NCBI RefSeq assembly: GCF_003600685.1
Contig: NZ_CP032084.1
Span: 3,906,001 to 3,970,000, forward strand
Reading direction: 5' to 3'
From: Achromobacter sp. B7
GTDB lineage: Bacteria > Pseudomonadota > Gammaproteobacteria > Burkholderiales > Burkholderiaceae_B
Length of the DNA: 64,000 nt
In this document: piece after piece, positions 34,746-43,709 of the stretch
Numbering within the stretch: the stretch's first letter is position 1
Layout: every line of letters starts with the position of its first letter
Made by a program: the position numbers and the translations under genes
Notes under the pieces: generated by a model
Seen by the model: the letters and a program-made list of their open reading frames with translations, nothing else
Database searches by the model: none
What the model was told of the DNA's origin: nothing

Positions 34746-35717
34746 TTAATCCAGCTTCACGCCGGAATCTTTCACCACCTTGGCCCAGCGATCGACTTCG
34801 CTGTCGACGAACTTGCCAAAGTCGGCGCCCGTCAGCGTGGGCACCGCCGAGCCGTTGCCGGCCCACGTTTCCTTCAGCTTCGGGGTGTTCAGCGCCTTGG
34901 TGATTTCCACCGCCATCTTGTCGACCGCCTCTTTCGGCGTGCCGGTCGGCGCCCAGATGGCGTACCAGGTCGACACGACGTAATTCGGCACGCCGGCTTC
35001 GGCGGCGGTCGGCACGTTGGGCAGCGAGGCCGACCGTTCGTTGGCCGCGACGGCCAGGGGCTTGATGGCGCCCGCGCGTATATGTCCGGACGACGAACCC
35101 AGCCCATCGAACGCCAGGTCTACCTGACCACCGATCAACGCGGACAGCATCGGGCCGGCGCCCTGGTACGGCACGTCCACCAGCTTGATGCCGGTCTGCA
35201 TGGCGAACAACTCGCCGGCCAGGTGGTGCGTGCTGCCCTTGCCGGCGGTGCCGTAGTTGATTTCGCCCGGATGCTTCTTGGCGTAGTCGACGAATTCCTG
35301 CAAGGTCTTGACCGGCAACTTGCCGGCGTTGATCACCACCACCTGCGGCGGCTGCGCCACCAGCGCGACCGGCACGAAGTCCTTCTGGATGTTGTAGTTC
35401 AGGCTTTTGTACAGCGACGGGGCCAACGCGTGGTGCGCGCCGCCCATGAAGAAGGTGTAGCCGTCGGGCCGGGCCTTGGCGGCGACGCCCGCGCCGACCG
35501 TGCCGCCCGCGCCGCCCTTGTTGTCGATCACCACCGTCTGGCCCAATTGCATGGTCAGTTGTTGGGCCAGCGGGCGGGCGAAGGTGTCCGTGCCGCCGCC
35601 TGCGGGGAACGGAACGATCAGCGTGATGGGGCGCTCTGGCCATTGCGCGGCGGCCGTGCCGCCGAAACCCAGGGCTGCCACGGCGACTAGGGCCACGGCG
35701 GACTTGCGAACTTTCAT
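34746..35717 (-). CDS. Bug-family (TctC) substrate-binding protein
   Basis: A 323-aa tripartite tricarboxylate-type periplasmic receptor. The signal peptide ends ALGFGGTAAAQ and the mature part starts WPERPITLIVPFPAGGGTDTFARPLA. The family loop INYGTAGKGSTHHLAGELF is near 140-160. Bug proteins bind carboxylates through water-mediated contacts. It is the last gene of the minus-strand run matR to matB, about 170 bp beyond a terminator. No TctA/TctB membrane partners are in the window, which is common for this expanded family. Malonate or a related acid is a reasonable guess, not shown. Confidence 0.88.
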   Translation of the reverse strand: MKVRKSAVALVAVAALGFGGTAAAQWPERPITLIVPFPAGGGTDTFARPLAQQLTMQLGQTVVIDNKGGAGGTVGAGVAAKARPDGYTFFMGGAHHALAPSLYKSLNYNIQKDFVPVALVAQPPQVVVINAGKLPVKTLQEFVDYAKKHPGEINYGTAGKGSTHHLAGELFAMQTGIKLVDVPYQGAGPMLSALIGGQVDLAFDGLGSSSGHIRAGAIKPLAVAANERSASLPNVPTAAEAGVPNYVVSTWYAIWAPTGTPKEAVDKMAVEITKALNTPKLKETWAGNGSAVPTLTGADFGKFVDSEVDRWAKVVKDSGVKLD

Positions 35718-35846
35718 AATGTCTCCTCTTGCTGCATCACGGGGACGGCGCGGTTGTGTGCGTCTCGTCTCTTGAAATTCTTATTGAATGAATGCTGCCA
35801 GGACTGCAATGCGTAGTCGGATCGAGTCGGAAGGTCTCCTGTGTAG

Positions 35847-35877
35847 AAAAAAAATGCCGGCCCATGCAGGCCGGCAT
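35847..35877 (-). terminator. Rho-independent terminator after matB
   Basis: ATGCCGGCC and GGCCGGCAT form a perfect 9-bp stem around CATGCA (35854-35877). On the minus strand eight T follow (35854-35847). It should end the malonate operon before the Bug gene. Confidence 0.88.
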
Positions 35878-35888
35878 CTGGCATGGCG

Positions 35889-37430
35889 TCAAAGCGTCTT
35901 ATAGGTTTCGCGCAGCACGTTCTTTTGGACCTTGCCCATCGTGTTGCGCGGCAATTGGTCAACGATGTGCACGCGCTTGGGCACCTTGAAGTTGGCGATG
36001 CGTGACTTCAGTTCCTGTTGCATCGCGCCCGCGTCCAGCGACGCGCCGTCCTTGGGCACGACCACCGCGACGACGGCTTCGCCGAAGTCCGCGTGCGGCA
36101 CGCCGATGACGGCCGATTCCGCCACGCCAGGCATGTCGTCGATCAGCGTTTCGATTTCCTTGGGGTAGACGTTAAAGCCGCCCGAGATGATCAGGTCCTT
36201 GCTGCGCCCGACGATGGACAGCGTGTCGGCCGGCACTTCGCGCCCGGCGGATTCGCCGCCCCAGCGGCCGACGTCGCCCGTCTTGAACCAGCCGTCTTCG
36301 GTGAATTCCTCGCGCGTTTTTTCCGGCATGCGCCAGTAGCCCGAGAACACGTTCGGGCCACGCACCTGCACGTTGCCGATCTCGCCCGGCGCCAGTGGCA
36401 CGCCCGCGTCGTCCACCACGCGCACCTGCACGCCCGGCAACGCGCGCCCGACCGTGCCGGCCAGGCGCTCGCCCTGGGCGGGGTCATAGGGGTTGGACGT
36501 CAGCATGACGGTTTCGCTCATGCCGTAGCGTTCCAGGATGGCGTGCCCGCTGCGCGCCTTGAAGTCCGAGAACGTTTCGGCCAACAACGGCGCCGACCCC
36601 GAGATGAACAGGCGCATGTTGGCGCACACGTCGCGGTTAAAGCGCGGGTCGGCCAGCAGACGCACGTAGTACGTGGGCACGCCCATCATCACCGTGCATT
36701 GCGGCAGATAATGCAGCGCCTGGTCGGCATCCAGCTTGGGCAGCCAGATCATCTTGGCGCCGGCCAGCAAGGCGCCGTGCGAGGCCACGAACAAGCCATG
36801 CACGTGGAAGATGGGCAACATGTGCAGCAGCACGTCGTCTTCGCGCCAGCCCCAGTATTCGTGCAGCACCTGCGCGTTGGCGGCCAGGTTGCCATGCGAC
36901 AGCATCGCGCCCTTGCTGCGGCCGGTGGTGCCGGACGTATACAGAATGGCGGCCAGGTCGTCGGGCTTGCGCTGCACGGTCGCGAAGGTTTGCGGCAGGC
37001 CGGCGGCGGCGTCCAGCAGCGTGCCCGTGCGGTCTTCGTCCAGCGTGTAGACGTGCGCGCAGCCGGCCTTGTCGGCGGCGCGTTGCACCCAGTCCAGGTT
37101 CTTGCTGGCGCAGACCACTACGGCGGGCTCGGCGTTGCCCAGGAAGTATTCGATCTCGGCTTCGCGGTAGGCCGTGTTCAGCGGCAGGTACACCAGCCCG
37201 GCGCGCAAGGTGGCCAGGTACAACAGCAGCGCTTCCGGCGATTTTTCGACTTGCACGGCCACGCGCGAACCGTCGGGCAGGTCCAGCGACGTCAGCAGGT
37301 TGGCCAGGCACGCGGTGGCGCGGTCGATGTCATCCCAGGTGTATTGCAGGTCGGGCGTTTCCAGCGCGACTTTGCTGCGGTCTTTGGGAAAGCCGCCTTG
37401 CAGGACAGCATAGAGGTTGGCGTTGCTCAC
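35889..37430 (-). CDS. matB: Malonyl-CoA synthetase (malonate--CoA ligase)
   Basis: Activates malonate to malonyl-CoA with ATP. The 513-aa ANL-superfamily enzyme has ILYTSGTTGRSKGAMLSHGN (P-loop, about 163-182), MRLFISGSAPLLAETFSDF, typical of MatB, and ERYGMSET. TGDVGRWG and the C-terminal LPRNTMGKVQKN, whose Lys is catalytic, complete the set. It probably starts at GTG (residues MSNANLYAV), just after the hydratase stop. Next to malonyl-CoA decarboxylase and a GntR regulator, it forms the core of a mat-type malonate operon. Confidence 0.92.
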   Translation of the reverse strand: MSNANLYAVLQGGFPKDRSKVALETPDLQYTWDDIDRATACLANLLTSLDLPDGSRVAVQVEKSPEALLLYLATLRAGLVYLPLNTAYREAEIEYFLGNAEPAVVVCASKNLDWVQRAADKAGCAHVYTLDEDRTGTLLDAAAGLPQTFATVQRKPDDLAAILYTSGTTGRSKGAMLSHGNLAANAQVLHEYWGWREDDVLLHMLPIFHVHGLFVASHGALLAGAKMIWLPKLDADQALHYLPQCTVMMGVPTYYVRLLADPRFNRDVCANMRLFISGSAPLLAETFSDFKARSGHAILERYGMSETVMLTSNPYDPAQGERLAGTVGRALPGVQVRVVDDAGVPLAPGEIGNVQVRGPNVFSGYWRMPEKTREEFTEDGWFKTGDVGRWGGESAGREVPADTLSIVGRSKDLIISGGFNVYPKEIETLIDDMPGVAESAVIGVPHADFGEAVVAVVVPKDGASLDAGAMQQELKSRIANFKVPKRVHIVDQLPRNTMGKVQKNVLRETYKTL

Positions 37431-37435
37431 CTTGG

Positions 37436-38227
37436 TCAGTCTCCGGAAAAGGAAGGATCTACGCCGGCCAGGAAAGCGCGTACGCCTTCCTTGTGGTCCC
37501 GGCTTTCGGCATAGGAGAAATAGTCTTGATATTCGTCTTCGGTCAAGGCGCCCCCTTGGGCAAGCCGCGCCGACAGGCGTTTATTGATGCGGGCGGCCAA
37601 TGGCGCGCCCTGGGCGATGCGATCGGCGCTGCGGCGGGCGGCATCGGCCACCTGATCGTCGGGCACGATGCGCGTCAGCAGCCCCAGGCCGTGCGCCTCG
37701 TCGGCGCCGAAGACCCGGCCTTCCAGCAAAATTGCCAGCGTGGCCGCGCGCCCGACCAGGGCCAGCAGGCCACGCATTTCATCGGGCGCCATGGGAAAGC
37801 CCAGGCGGTTGATCGGCACGCCGAAACGCGCCGACGCGCCAGCGATGCGCAAGTCGCACTGGCTGGCAATTTCCAGCCCGCCGCCCACGCACACGCCTTC
37901 GATCTGGGCGATGACGGGGTGCGGGCAGTCGGCCACGGCCCGCAAGGCGGGCGCCAGGATGTGGCGGTGGTAATGCTGCACGCCGGCGGCGTCGGCACGC
38001 TGCACGGGAAATTCGCGGATGTCGGCGCCCGCGGCAAAGTTGCCGCCATCGCCCCGCACGATCACGCAGCGCACGGTGCTGTCGGCGGCCAGGCGCGTGA
38101 ACACGTCACCAAGCTCGCCCCACATGCCCACCGTTATCGCGTTCAACCGCCCCGGGTGCGATAACGTCACCCAGGCCAACGGCCCCTCGCGTTCCAGCCG
38201 CACGCGGCCGGTCACGTCTTGCGTCAT
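37436..38227 (-). CDS. Enoyl-CoA hydratase/isomerase family protein
   Basis: A 263-aa crotonase-fold protein. It has the first oxyanion-hole segment GGNFAAGADIREF (about 61-73) and the second GVCVGGGLEIASQCDLRIAG (about 111-130). Members hydrate, isomerise or hydrolyse CoA thioesters. It lies between the decarboxylase and synthetase genes of the malonate operon, 5 bp from matB. Its role there is not obvious, because malonate needs no hydration step; a methylmalonate or substituted malonate route would need one. Confidence 0.87.
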   Translation of the reverse strand: MTQDVTGRVRLEREGPLAWVTLSHPGRLNAITVGMWGELGDVFTRLAADSTVRCVIVRGDGGNFAAGADIREFPVQRADAAGVQHYHRHILAPALRAVADCPHPVIAQIEGVCVGGGLEIASQCDLRIAGASARFGVPINRLGFPMAPDEMRGLLALVGRAATLAILLEGRVFGADEAHGLGLLTRIVPDDQVADAARRSADRIAQGAPLAARINKRLSARLAQGGALTEDEYQDYFSYAESRDHKEGVRAFLAGVDPSFSGD

Positions 38228-38275
38228 GTCCCCTTGCCCCTTTTTTTTATTGATATGGACCGCTTTGTAAAGCGA

Positions 38276-39595
38276 TCAGGCCACGCGTCCGACTCCCCGG
38301 CTTACCTGCGGCTTACCTTCGCCCAAGCGGGCAAGGTTGGTGTCCAGCTCGTCCAGGTCATACAGGTAGTTGACCATCAGCGCGCAAGACTGCTTCATGC
38401 CCTTGACCGAGGTGTCGGCCGCCCAGTTCAAGCGTTCGATGCGCGCGCCGTTGCCCAGGTGAAAACGCGCCACGGGGTCCAGCGGCAGCCCGTTCTTCAT
38501 GGATTGCAAATACGTGGCGGCCAGCCGGAAGCCGGCGCGTTTGATCACGTCGGACGCCTTGCCCTGCGCGGCGGCCTTGGCCAGCCGCGACACCCAGCGC
38601 TGGCCGTCCGGCACCCCTTCGCGCTTGCGGTCCTTGGCGCGCGACTTGTCTTCGCGCACGATGGCCTCCACGGCGTCGGCGTCCAGCTTGCCCAGCCAAT
38701 CCGAAAACCCGGGGATGGGCGACAGCGTGGCAAAGTTCTTCAGCTTGGGCAGCTCTTCCAGCAGCTGCTCGACCACGCGCTTGAGCAGGAAGTTGCCGAA
38801 GCTGATGCCCTTCAGGCCGGGCTGCGTATTCGAAATGGAATAGAAGATGGCCCAGCGCGCCTTGTCCAGATCCTGCGGCGGCAAGGTGCTGTCCAGCAGC
38901 ACCTGCACGTTGTCGGCCATGCTGCTGGCAAACGCCACTTCCACGAAAATCAGCGGCACGCCCGGCATCTGCGGATGGAAATAGGCGTAGCAGCGGCGGT
39001 CGGGCGACACGCGGCGGCGCAGGTCGTCCCACGAGGTGATCTCGTGCACGGCTTCGTACAGGATCAGTTTTTCCAGCAGCGACGCGGGCGAATCCCAGGT
39101 CAGCGGGCGCAACTCCAGCAAACCCACGTCGAACCAGGCGGACAGCAACCCTTCCAGTTCCTTGTCCAGCCCCTGGATACCCGATACCTGCTTGCGCCAA
39201 CGCAGCATGTCGGCGCGCAGATCCACCAGGAAGCGCAAGCCGTGCGGCAGCGCGTTAAAGCGCTTGAACAGGCGCGTGCCCTCGCCGCCGTCGCCCGCGT
39301 ACGTGGCGCGCACCTGAGCCAACGCCGCCAGCATCAGCCGGCGGTCCTTGCTGTCGGCCGTGCTGTATTGCTCGCACCAGCGGCGCGCCAGCTTGTTGGC
39401 CGCCACATCGGTCAGGCGCGCCTCGAACAGGCGGCGCACCTCGGATTCGCTGGGCAGGCGCCCGCGTTCCCACAGCTTGCCCAGGCGCGTCATCAGGCTG
39501 GCGCCCTCGGCAGCCGCCGCGGGGTCGATCAGCTCGGGCTCGGGCTCAGGCGTGCGTGCGCCCCGCGCGGGCGCGAGATTGGCGGGTACGGACAT
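38276..39595 (-). CDS. matA: Malonyl-CoA decarboxylase
   Basis: Decarboxylates malonyl-CoA to acetyl-CoA. The 439-aa protein matches the MCD family over its length: helical N-terminal domain, then LYEAVHEITSWDDLRRRV, YAYFHPQMPGVPLIFVEVAF with a downstream TQPGLKGISFGNFLLKRVV, and FATLSPIPGFSDWLG. FHLGNGARIERLNWAAD contains the catalytic-region His. GGAG precedes MSVPANLAP. The start lies inside the end of the regulator gene (50-bp overlap), so they are one transcript. Confidence 0.93.
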   Translation of the reverse strand: MSVPANLAPARGARTPEPEPELIDPAAAAEGASLMTRLGKLWERGRLPSESEVRRLFEARLTDVAANKLARRWCEQYSTADSKDRRLMLAALAQVRATYAGDGGEGTRLFKRFNALPHGLRFLVDLRADMLRWRKQVSGIQGLDKELEGLLSAWFDVGLLELRPLTWDSPASLLEKLILYEAVHEITSWDDLRRRVSPDRRCYAYFHPQMPGVPLIFVEVAFASSMADNVQVLLDSTLPPQDLDKARWAIFYSISNTQPGLKGISFGNFLLKRVVEQLLEELPKLKNFATLSPIPGFSDWLGKLDADAVEAIVREDKSRAKDRKREGVPDGQRWVSRLAKAAAQGKASDVIKRAGFRLAATYLQSMKNGLPLDPVARFHLGNGARIERLNWAADTSVKGMKQSCALMVNYLYDLDELDTNLARLGEGKPQVSRGVGRVA

Positions 39596-40298
39596 GGGCG
39601 GGCTCCTCGATAACGATGGGATCGGATAACGCCGGATCGGCGGCGTCTTCATTGGCCAAAATGCGCAGCGCTTCCAGCTGCCGCATCAGATGGGTGTGCG
39701 CCAGGGCCTGGGCGGCCTCGCTGTCATGCGCTTTCAGGGCGTCGAAAATGGCCAGGTGTTCGGCGCAGGACTGCTGGATACGCCCGGGGCGCGCCAGACT
39801 GCGGTGCCGCGACAGGCTCAGGACCTTGCGCAGGTTGCCCACCATGTCCGACAGCCACTGGTTGCCGGCCAGCGCCTGGACGGCTTCGTGGATCAGGTAA
39901 TTGGTTTGGTAGTAGGCGTCGATGCGGCCGGCGCGGGCATGGCCGGCCAGCTCGGCGTGCAGCGGCTCAAGCGCGGCCAGTTCGGCGTCGGTCGCCTTGC
40001 GGGCGGCTTCGAAAGCGCAGCGCCCTTCCAGCATGGCCATCAGCGGGAAGATGTCTTCCAGGTCTTGCGTGGACAGTTCATTGACAAAGCAGCCGCGGCG
40101 CGGCTCCAGCCGCACCAGCCCTTCGGTGGCCAGCACCTTCAGCGCCTCGCGCAAGGGGGTGCGGGATATGCCCATTTCGCCGGCCAGCCGAAGTTCGTCG
40201 ATCCATTCGCCGTTGGACAGGGCGCGCGCATGGATCATGCCGCGCAGGCGATCCGCGACTTCCAGGTAAAGGGCTTGACGGACGATGGGTTGGCTCAT
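39546..40298 (-). CDS. matR: GntR-family (FadR/FCD type) regulator of the malonate operon
   Basis: A 250-aa repressor-type protein. It has an N-terminal winged helix (YLEVADRLRGMIHARALSNG, then RLAGEMGISRTPLREALKVL, about 37-56) and an all-helical FCD effector domain with the metal or ligand His residues (AYYQTNYLIHEAVQALAGN, and HLAIFDALKAHD). It is the first gene of the mat operon and overlaps the decarboxylase gene by 50 bp. MatR-type regulators sense malonate or malonyl-CoA. A perfect palindrome 27 bp upstream of its ATG is the likely operator. Confidence 0.88.
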   Translation of the reverse strand: MSQPIVRQALYLEVADRLRGMIHARALSNGEWIDELRLAGEMGISRTPLREALKVLATEGLVRLEPRRGCFVNELSTQDLEDIFPLMAMLEGRCAFEAARKATDAELAALEPLHAELAGHARAGRIDAYYQTNYLIHEAVQALAGNQWLSDMVGNLRKVLSLSRHRSLARPGRIQQSCAEHLAIFDALKAHDSEAAQALAHTHLMRQLEALRILANEDAADPALSDPIVIEEPAHVRTRQSRARAGRTHA

Positions 40299-40324
40299 GG
40301 GGGCCGGCGCGGGCAGCGCCGTAA

Positions 40325-40338
40325 TTCATAATTATGAA
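40325..40338. promoter_or_regulatory. 14-bp perfect palindrome before matR (candidate MatR operator)
   Basis: TTCATAATTATGAA is fully self-complementary and lies 27-40 bp upstream of the matR start, in the only gap between the operon and the next gene. GntR regulators usually bind such sites. It is AT-rich in a GC-rich context, so chance occurrence is unlikely. Confidence 0.6.
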
Positions 40339-40408
40339 CAAGCCCATGTTAAATCCCGACGCGGAAAAAGGTAAACCCCTGGAAAACCCCTTCCGCCCGT
40401 CGGCTGCT

Positions 40409-41179
40409 TCAGAAGTGCAGAACCCCGTCCACGGCGTGGCGCGTCAGCGATCGGGCCCAACGGCGGGCCGGCAGGCCGTATTTGGATTCCACGACTTCGG
40501 CCCGCGCCAGCAGATCGGCGGGCGTCACTGCCAGGCGCGGGCCGGAGAAGGCCAGCACGATCTGGTTGCCGGCGTCCACCTCGGGCAGCAACACCACGCG
40601 GTCGTCGAAGGCCTTGGACAGGTTGTCGATGTTCTTGCCGAAGCTTTCGTGGCGGCCGAACAGGTTGACGGCCACCACGCCGACCTCGCCCAGCACGCGG
40701 CGGCAGTCGCGGTAGAACTTCACGCTGTCGCGCACGGGGCCTTCGGCCGAGGCGTCGTACAGGTCGACCATCAACACCGGGCAACGCCCGGCATTGGCGG
40801 GGTCGGCCACCCACTGGCCGGCGTCCGCGTGTTCGACCAGCAGCCGGTTCGAGCCCGGCAGGCGGAAGAACATATGGCAGGCGGCGGTTACGCGCGGGTT
40901 CCATTCCACGGCCAGCAGCGGGCTACGCGTGTGCTTGACGCAAAAGCGCGCCAGCGACCCCGCGCCCAGGCCCAACATGCCGATGGACTCTTCCTTGGGC
41001 GGTTCCAGGAACAGCAGCCAGGCCATCATCTGCGCGGTGTATTCCAGCACCAGTTCAGCCGGACGCTTGACGTGCATCGCACCCTGGACCCACGGGGTGT
41101 TGAAGTGCAGATAACGCACGCCATCCAGCTCGGACAGGGTCGGCTGGTCCAGTTCAGAGGGGAAGTTCGATTTATTCAT
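40409..41179 (-). CDS. Spermidine-synthase-like methyltransferase-fold protein
   Basis: A 256-aa protein with a spermidine/spermine synthase-like Rossmann fold. GMLGLGAGSLARFC (about 85-98) is the nucleotide loop, LAVEWNP the acidic strand end, and VLMVDLYDASAEG stands where DxxDP is expected; the second Asp-Pro is absent. No membrane segment. True polyamine synthases keep that motif, so it may act on another substrate. It is the last gene of a minus-strand run with acyl-CoA dehydrogenases, 38 bp after the nearest, and may be functionally unrelated to them. Confidence 0.75.
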   Translation of the reverse strand: MNKSNFPSELDQPTLSELDGVRYLHFNTPWVQGAMHVKRPAELVLEYTAQMMAWLLFLEPPKEESIGMLGLGAGSLARFCVKHTRSPLLAVEWNPRVTAACHMFFRLPGSNRLLVEHADAGQWVADPANAGRCPVLMVDLYDASAEGPVRDSVKFYRDCRRVLGEVGVVAVNLFGRHESFGKNIDNLSKAFDDRVVLLPEVDAGNQIVLAFSGPRLAVTPADLLARAEVVESKYGLPARRWARSLTRHAVDGVLHF

Positions 41180-41217
41180 GGCGGCGATTGTAGGTCGGAC
41201 GCCGCGCCAACGGTGGC

Positions 41218-42264
41218 TCAAGGCAGATCAGCGTTTTCCTCGGCGGCGCCTTCCCAGATGCGCTCCAGCCACTGGGTGCAAGATGCGTCCGCATGCAGGC
41301 TTGCCGCCAAGCGCAACACCCGCTTCAGATACAAGTGCGCATCGCATTCCCAGGTGATCCCCATGGCGCCATGCACCTGGATGGCGTTCTGGGCCGCGCG
41401 CCGGCCCGCTTCCACCGCCAGCAGCGGCACGTAAAGGCTGTCGCGTTCGGCCGAGGGCGCGTCGGCATCGTGCGTGGCGGCGGCGGCTCGACCGGCCAGA
41501 CGCGCATCGTCCAGCGCCATCCAGTCGTCCGCCAAGCGGTGCTTGATGGCCTGGTTGGCGCCGATGGCGCGGTCAAACTGCCGCCGTTCGCGGGCATACG
41601 CCGCCGCCATGTCCAGCGCGGCACTTGCCGCGCCCAGCAGCTCGGCCGACCGCAGCAAGGTCAGCCGCGTCTTCACGCGCCGCCACTGGCCGGCGTCCAA
41701 CCGCACATCCACGGCTTCCGCTATGTCAGGACTCGCCACGCTTGCGACGGGCATCGTCGGGTCCAGCCCTGCCCTGCCCGCCACGGGCGCGTGGTGTTCC
41801 AGCCGCAACACGCCCGGCGCGGGGCAATGCACCGCCAAGCCGGACACGCCCTGGCCTGCGCCTTCCACAAACGCAGACCCGTCCGGGCGCAGCGTCACAT
41901 CCGCGAAATATCGCTGGCCCTGCATCATCTGGCGCGCCCAGGTTGCCGCCGGCTCGGGCAAGCCCGCCTTGCACAGGGTTGGCAGCAGCACCAGGTTTGC
42001 CACCAGCGGCAGGCTAAGCAGATGACGCCCTGCCGCTTCGGCCACCACCCAGGCGTCGGCCAGCCCCAGGCCCAGGCCGTCTTGTTCAGCGGGCGCCAGC
42101 AGTGCGGGCCAGCCTTGTTCGCACAGGTCTTGCCACAGCGCCAGCCGATCGGCGGCCGGCTGCGTCGCGGCGGCGCGCGCCACGCGGGGCGGATGGCGAT
42201 CCGCCAGAAAGCGCGCGGCCGATTCTTGCAGCATGCGCTGGTCTTCGTTCAAGGAAAAAGTCAT
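41218..42264 (-). CDS. Acyl-CoA dehydrogenase, FAD-arm subunit type
   Basis: A 348-aa ACAD-fold protein. The N-terminal helical domain (MTFSLNEDQRMLQESAARFL) is followed by a degenerate beta domain and a C-terminal helical domain with AYARERRQFDRAIGANQAIK, whose Arg/Gln contact FAD of a neighbouring subunit. It ends with QVHGAMGITWECDAHLYLKR. It is shorter than typical ACADs (about 380). It lies 48 bp downstream of a second ACAD gene; such pairs can form alpha2-beta2 enzymes, as known for steroid-type ACADs. Substrate unknown. Confidence 0.85.
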   Translation of the reverse strand: MTFSLNEDQRMLQESAARFLADRHPPRVARAAATQPAADRLALWQDLCEQGWPALLAPAEQDGLGLGLADAWVVAEAAGRHLLSLPLVANLVLLPTLCKAGLPEPAATWARQMMQGQRYFADVTLRPDGSAFVEGAGQGVSGLAVHCPAPGVLRLEHHAPVAGRAGLDPTMPVASVASPDIAEAVDVRLDAGQWRRVKTRLTLLRSAELLGAASAALDMAAAYARERRQFDRAIGANQAIKHRLADDWMALDDARLAGRAAAATHDADAPSAERDSLYVPLLAVEAGRRAAQNAIQVHGAMGITWECDAHLYLKRVLRLAASLHADASCTQWLERIWEGAAEENADLP

Positions 42265-42312
42265 GGTGTCGGCGTTGGTTCGAATCAGGCTTTGGGCTTT
42301 GGGCTTTGGGCT

Positions 42313-43704
42313 TCAGGCTTTAGGCAATCCCAGCATCTGCTCGGCGATGATGTTGCGCTGGATCTCGGAGGTGCCGGCCAGGATGGTTTCGGCGCGTGAC
42401 CACAAGTAGGCGTGCGTCAGCGTTGCCGCGTCCGCGTCGATATCGGCGTTGAAATCGGCTTCGATACAAGCGTTGCAAGCGGGCCTGATGCCAGCTTCCC
42501 TATCGGCCTCAACACCGGCAGTACCGCGCACATTGATACCCGCATCGATACCCGCATCCATACCCGCATCGATACCCGCCTTGCAGACCGCGCCCGCCTT
42601 GCCGGCTCCCTTGCCGTCGCCCGCGCCATGCCCCGCCCCTTCCAGGCACGCGCCTTCTCCCAGCATCTGCAAGGACAGCTCCAGCAGGCGCTGGTGCGCC
42701 TCGCTCCAGTGAATCTTGGTGGACGACCCTTCCGGCCCGGGCGGATCACCACGCATGGCGCCTTCCAGCGCGCGCCGCGACTTCAACGCCAGCACGTGGC
42801 TGTCGGCCGCCAGCCGCGCCCAACGGTGGCGCACGTCGGCCGACGAAGCCGGCGTGTGCCCGTAAGCGTCGGGCCGCAGCGCCAGCCGCCGCACCGCTTG
42901 CAGCTCTTGCGCAAACCGCACCAGACGCGGAATGAAGTAAGTGCCGCGTTCGAAACTGGCGGCGGCCATCGCCACCTTCCAACCCTGGTTCTCGGCGCCC
43001 AGCAACAGGTCTTGCGGCACGAATACATCTTCGAAAAACACTTCGCAGAATTCCGCGTCGCCCGTGATCTGGCGGATCGGTTCGACCCGGACGCCCGCGC
43101 TGCGCATGTCCACCAACAGAAAGCTCAGGCCCTTGTGCTTGGGCACGTTGGCATCGGTGCGCGCCAGCACGAAGCACCACTGGGCGCGGTCGGCGAACGA
43201 CGTCCAGATCTTGTGCCCATTGAGTCGATACCCGCCCGCCACCGGCTCGGCGCGCGTGCGGACCGAGGCCAGGTCCGACCCGGCGCCGGGTTCCGAATAG
43301 CCCTGGCACCAGACGTCGCGGTTGGACAATATGCCCGGCAAAAAACGGCGCTTTTGTGCGTCCGTGCCAAAGTGCAGCAACGTAGGCGCCAGGATGCCGT
43401 GGCCGATCAGGTTCACGCCCAACGGCGCGCCGCAACGCGCATGCTCTTCATGGAATACGGCCTGGCGCGATAGCGGCAAGCCGTGCCCGCCATATTCGCT
43501 GGGCCAACCCAGGCCGGACCAGCAGTGGCCGCACAAGGTGTCTTCCCACGCCCGGCGAAAGTCCAGGTCACGGGGGCACGCGCCGCCGGGCCAGCCGCGC
43601 ACGAAACCGGCATAGGTCTCGGCCAGCCATGCGCGCAATTGCGGGCGAAAGGCGTCGTCGTCCAGAGCCAGGATGCGAGCGGCCGCGTTGTCCTGTCGAT
43701 CCAT
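42313..43704 (-). CDS. Acyl-CoA dehydrogenase with a 71-residue repeat insertion
   Basis: A 463-aa ACAD. It has the beta-domain FAD loop WCQGYSEPGAGSDLASVRTRAE, split near residues 130-150, and the GQxIWTS-like GYRLNGHKIWTSFADRAQ. The C-terminal signature LAGTSEIQRNIIAEQMLGLP is complete. Between the helices, residues about 356-426 form a Gly/Ala/Asp low-complexity stretch (AGIDAGMDAGIDAGIN core) that normal ACADs lack. GGAG sits 8 nt before the ATG of MDRQDNAAAR. It likely pairs with the downstream 348-aa ACAD. The CoA-ester substrate is unknown. Confidence 0.85.
   Translation of the reverse strand: MDRQDNAAARILALDDDAFRPQLRAWLAETYAGFVRGWPGGACPRDLDFRRAWEDTLCGHCWSGLGWPSEYGGHGLPLSRQAVFHEEHARCGAPLGVNLIGHGILAPTLLHFGTDAQKRRFLPGILSNRDVWCQGYSEPGAGSDLASVRTRAEPVAGGYRLNGHKIWTSFADRAQWCFVLARTDANVPKHKGLSFLLVDMRSAGVRVEPIRQITGDAEFCEVFFEDVFVPQDLLLGAENQGWKVAMAAASFERGTYFIPRLVRFAQELQAVRRLALRPDAYGHTPASSADVRHRWARLAADSHVLALKSRRALEGAMRGDPPGPEGSSTKIHWSEAHQRLLELSLQMLGEGACLEGAGHGAGDGKGAGKAGAVCKAGIDAGMDAGIDAGINVRGTAGVEADREAGIRPACNACIEADFNADIDADAATLTHAYLWSRAETILAGTSEIQRNIIAEQMLGLPKA
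42527..42574 (-). repeat. 12-bp tandem repeat inside the acyl-CoA dehydrogenase gene
   Basis: CCGCATCGATAC, CCGCATCCATAC and CCGCATCGATAC follow one another in 12-bp register (42539-42574), with a diverged unit before them (42527-42538). On the coding strand they encode AGID/AGMD/AGIN four-residue repeats. Confidence 0.85.
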
Positions 43705-43709
43705 ACCGC

